DNA from: an uncultured Pelagibacteraceae bacterium
Lineage (GTDB): Bacteria; Pseudomonadota; Alphaproteobacteria; Pelagibacterales; Pelagibacteraceae
Assembly: GCA_902515195.1 (NCBI GenBank)
Contig: CABXTO010000002.1
Coordinates: forward strand, 1 to 40,098
Direction of reading: 5' to 3'
DNA length: 40,098 bases
Shown: piece after piece, positions 29,770-38,141 of the stretch
Layout: each line of letters begins with the position of its first letter
How positions within the stretch are numbered: position 1 is the stretch's first letter
The notes under the pieces: generated by a model
Told to the model about the DNA's origin: nothing
The model's database searches: none
What the model saw: the letters and a program-made list of their open reading frames with translations, nothing else
Program-made: the position numbers and the translations under genes

Positions 29770-31494
29770 ATGGAATTAAATAAACTCAATAGTCTGGTAG
29801 AACTCTTCTTTGAAACATGCAAAACAAAAACTATTAATGATCCTTTTTTAGAATGGTTAAAGCCTAAACAAATAAAAAGTTCTTATACTTGGGATGAAGT
29901 TGATAAAAGAATCAGAGTTTTGTCAAAACATTTAAGTAAAAACTTGTCTTTAGGAGATAGAGTTATTTTATTATCAGAAAATAGACCAGAGTGGTTAATT
30001 GCTGATCTTGCAATTATGGATGCTGGAGGTGTGACTGTTCCATTATTTACCACTTATTCAGAAAAGGACTATGAGTACATAATTAACGATTGTAAACCAA
30101 AAATATTTATTATTTCAAATGATATTCAATACAAAAAAATTAAAAAATTTATTTCAAAAGAGACTTTAATTTTTTCTTTTGAGAGTTTTTTTAGACATAA
30201 TAACTCTGATATAAATGATGTCTCAGCACTAGAGGAAATATTTGAAATTTATTCTAGTGCTCCTGAATTTTCTCAACAGATAAAATTAGATTATAACAAA
30301 AATTTAAAAAGAAATAATCTCGCTTGTATAATTTATACATCGGGGACAACTGGAAACCCTAAGGGAGTAATGCTTAGTCACGGAGGTATTTTATCAAATT
30401 GTGAGGGGGCACAAAAAATTTTAGCCTCATTAATTACAAATGAAAAACCAGTTTTTTTAACCTGGCTTCCTTTGTCTCATTCTTATGAGCACACTGTTCA
30501 ATATGTTCAGATTTTAATAGGAGCAAAAATTTTCTATGCTGAAAGTTTGGAAAAGTTACTTATGAACATATCAATTGCAAAACCAACAATTATGACTGCT
30601 GTTCCAAGATTTTATCAAAATTTATTTAGCAAAATTTCTATGAATTTTTTGAAACAAAAAGGTTTTAAAAAGAAACTCATTGAAAGCACTATTTTTCTTG
30701 GAACTAAAAACCTAAATAAAGAAGAACTTAATTTTAAGGAAAAAATTATCGATTTTTTATGTGAAAAATTAGTAAGAAAAAAAATTAAAAAACAGTTTGG
30801 AGGAAAATTAAAAGCTTTCGTTTCAGGTGGAGGAGCTTTAGACCAAAAAGTAGGTGAATTTTTGAATTCCGTAGGATTACCAACTTTACAAGGATATGGT
30901 CTAACAGAAACTTCACCAGTTGTAAGTTGTAATATTCTAGAAAAAATCAAAATTGATACGGTTGGGCCACCTTTTGAAACTAACGAAGTAAGGATTGCTA
31001 ATGATGGAGAAATATTGGTAAAGGGTGAAAATGTTATGCTTGGGTACTGGAATATGGAGAAAGAAACTAATGATATTATTAAAGATGGATGGTTACATAC
31101 TGGAGATATAGGACAAATTACTGAAGATGGAAATTTAAAAATAACTGATAGAAAAAAGGAAATAATTGTAAACCTTGGTGGTGATAACATTTCACCATCA
31201 AAAATTGAAAACTTGTTATGTTTAAATGAAAGAATCAAACAAAGTTTTGTTTATGGTGATAAAAAAACATATCTCGTTGCTCTTATAGTTAGTGAAAGCA
31301 AGGAAAATAAAAAAGAAATTGGAGTTTATTTAGAAAATTTAAATAAAAGTTTGTCTTTAGTAGAAAAAGTTAAAAAATTTAAATTAATTACAGAAGAATT
31401 TACAATTGAGAATGGAATGTTAACACCAACTTTAAAACTCAAAAGAAAAAAGATTTTAGAAAAATATAAAGAGGATTTGGAAAAACTTTATTAA
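29770..31494 (+). CDS. Long-chain acyl-CoA synthetase / AMP-dependent ligase
   Basis: IIYTSGTTGNPKGVMLSH; GYGLTETSPV; DGWLHTGDIG; DRKKEIIVNLGGDNISP. Start at 29770, because the tracked start at 29734 lies inside the tRNA. Confidence 0.92.
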   Translation: MELNKLNSLVELFFETCKTKTINDPFLEWLKPKQIKSSYTWDEVDKRIRVLSKHLSKNLSLGDRVILLSENRPEWLIADLAIMDAGGVTVPLFTTYSEKDYEYIINDCKPKIFIISNDIQYKKIKKFISKETLIFSFESFFRHNNSDINDVSALEEIFEIYSSAPEFSQQIKLDYNKNLKRNNLACIIYTSGTTGNPKGVMLSHGGILSNCEGAQKILASLITNEKPVFLTWLPLSHSYEHTVQYVQILIGAKIFYAESLEKLLMNISIAKPTIMTAVPRFYQNLFSKISMNFLKQKGFKKKLIESTIFLGTKNLNKEELNFKEKIIDFLCEKLVRKKIKKQFGGKLKAFVSGGGALDQKVGEFLNSVGLPTLQGYGLTETSPVVSCNILEKIKIDTVGPPFETNEVRIANDGEILVKGENVMLGYWNMEKETNDIIKDGWLHTGDIGQITEDGNLKITDRKKEIIVNLGGDNISPSKIENLLCLNERIKQSFVYGDKKTYLVALIVSESKENKKEIGVYLENLNKSLSLVEKVKKFKLITEEFTIENGMLTPTLKLKRKKILEKYKEDLEKLY

Positions 31495-31650
31495 ATTTAC
31501 AAAATATTTGATTATAAAGCGCATAAACATTAACTTTTTTAAACATTAAAAATATAAAAAATTTATTAAATTTTAAATTTTATTTTAAAAATTTAAACTT
31601 TAATTAAAGAATTGACATAACGTTCATAAAAAAATAAAAATAACCTAATA

Positions 31651-31669
31651 GCGAATCATTTTGATTCGT
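31651..31669 (+). promoter_or_regulatory. 5' leader hairpin upstream of micro-ORF
   Basis: CGAATCA-TTT-TGATTCG perfect 7-bp stem, extendable by G-U; between a TTGACA (31612-31617) and the SD. Confidence 0.6.
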
Positions 31670-31691
31670 TTAAACTAAAAGGGAGCTAAAG

Positions 31692-31769
31692 ATGCCTAAG
31701 AGAAGAAAAAAAGCAAAGAAAGCTAAGAAAAAGGCTAAGAAAAAAGCTAAAAAAAGAAGAAGAAGATAA
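31692..31769 (+). CDS. 25-aa extremely basic Lys/Ala/Arg peptide, not in ORF track
   Basis: MPKRRKKAKKAKKKAKKKAKKRRRR*; preceded by AAAGGGAGC Shine-Dalgarno, followed by a strong terminator. Confidence 0.75.
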   Translation: MPKRRKKAKKAKKKAKKKAKKRRRR

Positions 31770-31788
31770 TAACTTAGTATTCTTTATT

Positions 31789-31834
31789 AAAAACGCTTCT
31801 CATAACGATTTACGTGTGAGAGGCGTTTTTTTTT
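31789..31834. terminator. Strong intrinsic terminator, apparently bidirectional
   Basis: AAAAACGCTTCTCA ... TGAGAGGCGTTTTT with one G-U, inner ACG/CGT pairing, T tract on + and U-rich tail on -. Confidence 0.88.
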
Positions 31835-32699
31835 ATTCTTCTAAAGGTTCTCCAGTGTCTGAAATTGTTTCTTGAACAGGCAGATCTTCTGTTGGATTCT
31901 TAGGTTTGGCCTCAATATTTTTTGACTGACCTTCTAAATTTCTTTTAAGTGCTTTATCTAATTTCTTTTGAGTGTCCTCTAAAGAAATGTTTAATACGAT
32001 TTGAAATTCAGATAAAATTCTTTCATAAGCCTTCTCAAAAAGCTGTCTTTCACTGTAAGACTGGTCAACCATTAAATCATCACCTTTATTAAGATCACGA
32101 ACAACTTCTGCTAATTCATAGATTTTACCAGAAGAAATTTTAGACTCATATTCTTGCGCTCTTCTACTCCACATTGATCTTTTTATTTTTGGTTTACTTT
32201 TTAATATAGAAATACATTTATTAACTTGATTAATTGTAGCCAAAGGTCTCAAATGTGACTGTTTATTTACTGGAACCATGCCATTGGCTTTATCTTTTTC
32301 GAATTTAATGACATAAGTTTCAACGTCAATTTCACCAATACTAATTTTTTTGAATTCAGTAATTTGACCAACGCCATGCTTTGGATAAACAACGTAATCT
32401 TTAATTTTATACTCTCTTTTTTCTGTTGCTTGTTTTTTTACTTTTTTGATTTCTGGTTTTGCCTCGTTATTTTTTGAAATTCTAAAATTGTCATTTTTAA
32501 CTTCACTTTTACTTTTTTCTTTATTGACTATTCTTGTTTTCTTTAATTTTAAATTATTTACCTTTTTTTTTACTTTTAATTTTATTGAACTTTTTTTTAT
32601 TTTTGAAACTTTTTTCTTAGTCTCTTTTTTATTAGTTTTTTTCTTAGATTTTTTTTTAAATGTTTTCTTTAAAATATTTTTCAAACTTATTTTCTTCAT
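31833..32699 (-). CDS. CarD/CdnL-family transcriptional regulator with Lys-rich N-terminal extension
   Basis: [48 protein letters not shown]. Preferred Met at 32699; tracked start 32741 overlaps the ferredoxin gene more deeply. Confidence 0.85.
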   Translation of the reverse strand: MKKISLKNILKKTFKKKSKKKTNKKETKKKVSKIKKSSIKLKVKKKVNNLKLKKTRIVNKEKSKSEVKNDNFRISKNNEAKPEIKKVKKQATEKREYKIKDYVVYPKHGVGQITEFKKISIGEIDVETYVIKFEKDKANGMVPVNKQSHLRPLATINQVNKCISILKSKPKIKRSMWSRRAQEYESKISSGKIYELAEVVRDLNKGDDLMVDQSYSERQLFEKAYERILSEFQIVLNISLEDTQKKLDKALKRNLEGQSKNIEAKPKNPTEDLPVQETISDTGEPLEE

Positions 32700-32982
32700 C
32701 TTTATATTTTTCATGATCCGAGGGTGGATCTTTTTTTTCATTAATATTAGGCCAGATATCAGAATATTTTTTATTTGTCTCTAACCATTTTTCACTTCCA
32801 GGTTCTGTGTCAGCAATAATTGCATCAACAGGACATTCTGGCTCGCAAACGCCACAATCTATACACTCATCAGGTTTAATTACAAGCATATTTTTACCTT
32901 CATAGAAGCAGTCAACAGGACACACTTCAACACAGTCCATCAATTTACATTTAATACATTTTTCATTAACAAGGTATGTCAT
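32656..32982 (-). CDS. fdxA: Seven-iron ferredoxin (FdxA type)
   Basis: [37 protein letters not shown]. Confidence 0.94.
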   Translation of the reverse strand: MTYLVNEKCIKCKLMDCVEVCPVDCFYEGKNMLVIKPDECIDCGVCEPECPVDAIIADTEPGSEKWLETNKKYSDIWPNINEKKDPPSDHEKYKDEENKFEKYFKENI

Positions 32983-33398
32983 TTGGAAAATTTTTTTCTA
33001 AATTTTTCTTTAATATCTGCCATAATTTTGTTGTCAATATACAATAATCCCCCGAGTCTTCTCATCAAATTCGTTTCGTACATATCTGCTTCATTATTTG
33101 AATAAATTATTTCCCATAAAGTTTCTATGATTTTAATTTTCATTTCATTATCCATATTTTTTACTTCCTTAGTAAAATCTAATATTTGATTAGAATCATC
33201 TTCTATTTTTTCGGCATCTTTTATGATTTTATCTATATTTTCATTACTCCCACTTATCTTAATTAATGCTTTTTTAATTATATCTTTTTCTTGTGGAGAA
33301 TAAATTTGGTCAATTTTTGCTGCGTGAATTAATAAAGCAGTAATTTTAATTAAATTTTCATTTATATTTTTATTTTGTTTATTTTTTCCAAAAAACAT
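32979..33398 (-). CDS. TerB-family protein
   Basis: [53 protein letters not shown]. Confidence 0.8.
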   Translation of the reverse strand: MFFGKNKQNKNINENLIKITALLIHAAKIDQIYSPQEKDIIKKALIKISGSNENIDKIIKDAEKIEDDSNQILDFTKEVKNMDNEMKIKIIETLWEIIYSNNEADMYETNLMRRLGGLLYIDNKIMADIKEKFRKKFSK

Positions 33399-33403
33399 AT
33401 TTA

Positions 33404-35884
33404 TTAATTTAGATTTAAATTTTTTAAAATATCAAATGGGCTCTCTTTATTAATTTTTTTAACGGTTTTTTTATTATCATTTTTTTTAGGATTGTATTTA
33501 AAAAAAATATCTTGTTTTTTTTCAATTACCTTATAATTCATACTTATCAATAATTTTTTAAAATTTTCTTTATTACATCCTAATAAATTTAACATTTCTG
33601 GTACCATTTTTATTTCTTTGTTATTTTCAGAACTAGAGTTTATTATTTGTACAAACAATCTTTCTAAAATATCTATTCTTACAAAAAAATTATTAAATTT
33701 TTCAAACCCACAAAGAAGCATAAAATTTTTATTTTTTTGATTTTTATCCTCTATAAAATTTAGCCCAAATGTTGGAGGTTTGAGATTAAAATATTTTTGA
33801 TGGTAGTTTTTCCAAAGTAAAGTTCTTAATGAAACTGGCTCTGGTTTAATTAGTCTATGTAAAAAAACATGAAATCTTCCAAATTTTACACCAAGATCTC
33901 TTAAAATTTTTCTCTCATTTTGTTCAAGATTTTTTAAGTATTCAGATACTTGATCTCTTTTAAGAACACCATTATTTTCATATAGTTGGTAAGCTAGAGC
34001 TTTAATCGAGGTATTTTTTTCTTTAAGATCTTTTAAATCAATTAGACTTTTCAAAACAGTGTCTATCTTATTTTTTAACCACTTTTCTAAATAATTAATT
34101 AATTTTTTTTTTTGATTTTGATCTAATATATCGTCAACAATTAATTCAAAATTAGGGTTTAAATAATTTTTTCCTGATACCAATCTCCCTATTGGATAAT
34201 CATTCCAATAAATTTTTGAGTCATCTCTAATCTCGATTTGACCTGTATCAATAATTGTTTGTATTCTTTTTTCTAATTCAGGACCTATAGTTTGTCTTGC
34301 AGCTTTCTTTAAAGATTTTATATCAGTTTCAAGGGCTCCTTTTTTTAAATCCAATTCTAATTTTAATCCATTTATTTTTCCTATAAATTGATCATCTATT
34401 ACTACTTCATTGTTATCCAAAATTTTTGTATCAAATTCCATATCTTGTTTTAATCCTCTGGCGAGAACACTTGCACGTTTGTCAATAAAAGTTTTTGTAA
34501 GTTCCTCATGAAGTCTATCTGAAAGTTTATCCTCTAATAGTTTTGTTTTTTCTATCCAATAATCTTGATTTTCTATCCAATTGTTTTTATTCGAAACATA
34601 AGACCAAGTTCTTACATTTGCAATTCTATTTGACAAAGAATCAACGTTTCCCTCTAATTTATCCAGTTTTATTAGTTGCAGTCGCAAATAATCATTAGTA
34701 ATTTTGCCTTTTTTACTAGTTAAATATTTAAACACATTTCTAATTACATCATAGTGGTTACCATAAGTTTTTTTTACAAAATCTGGTATTTGGCAACATT
34801 CCCAAAGAAGATTTAATTTTTCTTTATCAAAATTTACATTATCTAAATTTTTTTCTCTTAAAAAAAACTTTAAAGCTTTTTCATCCTCACATTCATATAT
34901 CTTTCTAAGCCAAGCCTTATTTGGTTTTTCGTCTAACGATTTTATCAAGGATAGAGGATTATTAAAATTTAAATTAGAATTTCTCCAAAACAGAGATTGA
35001 AGTTCTTCAAATTTATGATTTTCTAATAAATCAACCTCTTCTGCATTAATTTCTTTACATTCTCCTGTAATACCAAAGTATCCATCATTTAAATATCTTC
35101 CAGCTCTACCAGCTATTTGCCCTATTTCAGATAAATTTAATCTTCTAAGTTTTTTACCATCGAATTTTTTTATATTTGAAAAGTAAACCTGATTAAGATC
35201 CATATTAATTCCCATACCTATTGCATCAGTGGCAACTAAAAAATCTACATCGCCAGATTGGTATAACTCAACCTGTGCATTCCTTGTTTTTGGACTCAGG
35301 GAGCCCATTACAATCGCAGCTCCTCCCTTTTGTCTTCTTATAAGTTCTGCTATTGCATAGACTTCTTCTGAAGAAAAAGCTATTATTGCCGTTTTCCTAT
35401 CAATTCTAGAAATTTTTTTATGTCCTGAAAATGTTAATTTTGATAATCTTTTTCTGTCAATAAATTCAATATCATCATCTAATTTAGAAATGATATTTTT
35501 AATAGTATTTGAACCCATAAACATGGTTAATTTATCACCCCTCATATTAAGTAATCTATCAGTAAAAATATGGCCACGTTCGTGATCTCCACACATCTGT
35601 ATTTCATCTACACCAACAAAATCCAAATGTTTTTCAATTGGCATAGACTCCACTGTACATAAATAATATTTTGCATTAGATGGAATAATTTTTTCTTCAC
35701 CAGTTATTAAAGCGACTTTATCTGGACCAATCTTTTTAATTACTTTATCATAAACCTCACGTGCTAATAATCTTAATGGAAATCCAATCATTCCACTATC
35801 AAATGAAAGCATAGTTTCGATTGCTAAATGTGTTTTTCCAGTGTTAGTAGGTCCAAGTACAGCTGTAATTTTATTTTTATTCAT
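33404..35884 (-). CDS. SUV3-like DEAD/DExH RNA helicase
   Basis: AVLGPTNTGKTHLAIE; LLAREVYDK; VDEIQMCGDHERGHIFTDRLL; ATDAIGMGINM; QIAGRAGRY. Confidence 0.9.
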   Translation of the reverse strand: MNKNKITAVLGPTNTGKTHLAIETMLSFDSGMIGFPLRLLAREVYDKVIKKIGPDKVALITGEEKIIPSNAKYYLCTVESMPIEKHLDFVGVDEIQMCGDHERGHIFTDRLLNMRGDKLTMFMGSNTIKNIISKLDDDIEFIDRKRLSKLTFSGHKKISRIDRKTAIIAFSSEEVYAIAELIRRQKGGAAIVMGSLSPKTRNAQVELYQSGDVDFLVATDAIGMGINMDLNQVYFSNIKKFDGKKLRRLNLSEIGQIAGRAGRYLNDGYFGITGECKEINAEEVDLLENHKFEELQSLFWRNSNLNFNNPLSLIKSLDEKPNKAWLRKIYECEDEKALKFFLREKNLDNVNFDKEKLNLLWECCQIPDFVKKTYGNHYDVIRNVFKYLTSKKGKITNDYLRLQLIKLDKLEGNVDSLSNRIANVRTWSYVSNKNNWIENQDYWIEKTKLLEDKLSDRLHEELTKTFIDKRASVLARGLKQDMEFDTKILDNNEVVIDDQFIGKINGLKLELDLKKGALETDIKSLKKAARQTIGPELEKRIQTIIDTGQIEIRDDSKIYWNDYPIGRLVSGKNYLNPNFELIVDDILDQNQKKKLINYLEKWLKNKIDTVLKSLIDLKDLKEKNTSIKALAYQLYENNGVLKRDQVSEYLKNLEQNERKILRDLGVKFGRFHVFLHRLIKPEPVSLRTLLWKNYHQKYFNLKPPTFGLNFIEDKNQKNKNFMLLCGFEKFNNFFVRIDILERLFVQIINSSSENNKEIKMVPEMLNLLGCNKENFKKLLISMNYKVIEKKQDIFFKYNPKKNDNKKTVKKINKESPFDILKNLNLN

Positions 35885-36059
35885 TTCAAGTTTTGGTATA
35901 TATTTTTTTTTACCTACCAGATGTAGTTAGTGATAAAGAACAAAAATAGACTAAAACATGACCGAATCGGAGGATAAAAAGTTCTCATTTTAATATTAAG
36001 TTTAAACTAGTTTAACACAATTAGAATTATTACTGTAACTCTAATTTTTTGTGAAAGTC

Positions 36060-36485
36060 TTATCCACCAGGCCCTAAGTTTGATGGTTTAACTTTTAAAA
36101 TTTTCCAAACACCAGAAGCAGTAGTAATAATATTATTAGAACATTTTAATTCACAAAATAAAAATACAAGTGTTTTGGTTTTTTTTAAAATTCTTACATT
36201 TCCAATTATTTCATCACCAACTTTTGAGGCACCTATAAATTTTAAGTCTAATGAAATTGTTACACAAGGAGCGTTATCTGCAGATCTATGAGCAGCAGTG
36301 CCCGCTCCTGCATCTATCAAAGCAGATAAATAGCCACCATGAGTAATACCTGCAGCATTTAAATGATTTTTGTTAATGATAGTTTTGAATTCATATTCTG
36401 TTTCAGAAATATTTTTAAACAAAACACCACCATTATGTTTCATAAATCCTGGTTTTAAACTAATTTGTTCAAACTCTTTAGTCAT
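36060..36485 (-). CDS. PaaI-family thioesterase (hotdog fold)
   Basis: AAGITHGGYLSALIDAGAGTAAHR; VTISLDLKFIGAS. Confidence 0.85.
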   Translation of the reverse strand: MTKEFEQISLKPGFMKHNGGVLFKNISETEYEFKTIINKNHLNAAGITHGGYLSALIDAGAGTAAHRSADNAPCVTISLDLKFIGASKVGDEIIGNVRILKKTKTLVFLFCELKCSNNIITTASGVWKILKVKPSNLGPGG

Positions 36486-36605
36486 AAGTTTTTATAATAT
36501 AAAAGTTAATATTAACAAAATTATAAATATAAAAATAAAGAAATAAATCACTGACATTTGGAGCGAGGATCTAAAAAACCATTTGAACATATATCTCTTT
36601 TTCTA

Positions 36606-36682
36606 TGGTGCGCCTGCTAGGAGTCGAACCCAGAACCTCCTGGTCCGTAGCCAAGCGCTCTATCCAATTGAGCTACAGGCGC
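36606..36682 (-). tRNA. tRNA-Arg (anticodon ACG), CCA encoded
   Basis: Reverse complement GCGCCTGTAGCTCAATTGGATAGAGCGCTTGGCTACGGACCAGGAGGTTCTGGGTTCGACTCCTAGCAGGCGCACCA folds as a cloverleaf. Confidence 0.96.
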
Positions 36683-36754
36683 ATTTTTAATTTTATTTTA
36701 TTTATAGTATATAAATTTTTAGTGTATTTAAATATAAGAATAAATTGAAATTTT

Positions 36755-37930
36755 ATGAATGATAGATCAAAAGAAGTTGTCATTATAGAAGCCGTAAGAA
36801 CGCCTATCGGCACTTTTAAAGGTGCATTAAAAGACATCAAAGCTTATTATCTTGGATCAATTGTAATTAAAGAAATCTTAAAAAAAAGTAAAATTCAATG
36901 TGATGAGATAGATGAAGTAATTATGGGTCAAGTTTTAACTACAGGAGCAGGTCAAAATCCCGCAAGACAAGCAGCAATTGAAGCTGGTATTCCAATTTCA
37001 AAACCAAGTCATATGATTAATCAAGTATGTGGATCAGGACTTAGGGCTGTAATTTCAGGTTATCAATCAATAAAATTAGGAGATGCGAAAAATATAATTA
37101 CTGGAGGTCAGGAAAATATGTCAATGGCGCCACACTCAATTTTTTTTAGAGATGGGAAAAAACTTTTAGAGGAAAATTTGTCAGACACTTTAATGAATGA
37201 TGGTTTAATAGATGCATTTAATCAATATCACATGGGTGTAACTGCAGAAAATGTTGCAAAAAAATTTAATATATCAAGAGAAGAACAAGATGAATTCGCA
37301 TTAAATTCTCAAAAAAAAACACAAAAAGCAATTTTAGAAAAGAAATTTGTACAAGAACTAATAAAAATAAACCAAAATGGCAAGAAACTAGAAACAGATG
37401 AATATCCGAGATTTAATTTAAAATTAACTGATTTGGAAAAATTAAAAACAGTTTTTTCTGATAAGGGAACAGTCACTGCTGGGAATTCTTCAGGAATAAA
37501 TGATGGAGCTGCTGGTTTACTATTATCAAGTACAGAAGAAGCAGAAAAAAAATCAATTAAACCTTTAGCAAAGATAATATCTTGGGCTTCTGTGGGAGTT
37601 GATCCCTCATTGATGGGCTTAGGCCCTATAGGAGCAGTTCGCAAAGCAGTTAAAAAAGCAAAATGGAAATTAGAGGATATAGATTTATTTGAAATTAATG
37701 AAGCATTTGCTGCTCAAACTTTGGCTGTAATAAAAGAACTTCATATTGATCAAAAAAAAGTAAATACTAACGGTGGAGCAATATCTCTTGGCCATCCAAT
37801 TGGCGCATCAGGAGCAAGAATATTAGTTACATTAGTTCATGAATTAAAAAGACAAAATAAAAATAAAGGTTGTGCAACACTCTGTATAGGAGGTGGAATG
37901 GGTATAGCTTTGTGTGTGGAAAAAATTTAG
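36755..37930 (+). CDS. Acetyl-CoA C-acetyltransferase (thiolase)
   Basis: EAVRTPIGTFKGALKD; NQVCGSGLRAV; GGQENMSMAPH; NTNGGAISLGHPIGASGARIL; CIGGGMGIA. Confidence 0.95.
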   Translation: MNDRSKEVVIIEAVRTPIGTFKGALKDIKAYYLGSIVIKEILKKSKIQCDEIDEVIMGQVLTTGAGQNPARQAAIEAGIPISKPSHMINQVCGSGLRAVISGYQSIKLGDAKNIITGGQENMSMAPHSIFFRDGKKLLEENLSDTLMNDGLIDAFNQYHMGVTAENVAKKFNISREEQDEFALNSQKKTQKAILEKKFVQELIKINQNGKKLETDEYPRFNLKLTDLEKLKTVFSDKGTVTAGNSSGINDGAAGLLLSSTEEAEKKSIKPLAKIISWASVGVDPSLMGLGPIGAVRKAVKKAKWKLEDIDLFEINEAFAAQTLAVIKELHIDQKKVNTNGGAISLGHPIGASGARILVTLVHELKRQNKNKGCATLCIGGGMGIALCVEKI

Positions 37931-38043
37931 GAATTAATTTTTCCGTATTTTTCCTCTAATAAAATTTTTTGTATCCAAGTTCTAGTATCTATATAGGTAC
38001 TAACTTTTGGTTGAATAAGTGCATTTAATAACTTTTTAATCAT
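37927..38043 (-). CDS. Possible 38-aa small protein
   Basis: MIKKLLNALIQPKVSTYIDTRTWIQKILLEEKYGKINS*; fills a noncoding gap but has no clear SD. Confidence 0.3.
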   Translation of the reverse strand: MIKKLLNALIQPKVSTYIDTRTWIQKILLEEKYGKINS

Positions 38044-38141
38044 TTTTGAAGCATGTAATTAAAGAGTGTCTAAAAATTGGACAGAATGTGTTAGAATTAG
38101 CAATTAAGTAAATTTTTATGGTGTATAAGACTAAAAAATAA

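Noticed and set aside
30615-31238. 207-aa minus-strand ORF inside the acyl-CoA synthetase
   Set aside because: Long but fully antisense to conserved adenylate-forming motifs; low-complexity hydrophobic.
32446-32784. 112-aa plus-strand Phe-rich ORF opposite carD/fdxA
   Set aside because: Poly-Phe/Leu is the mirror of the Lys-rich CarD N-terminus; not a credible membrane protein.
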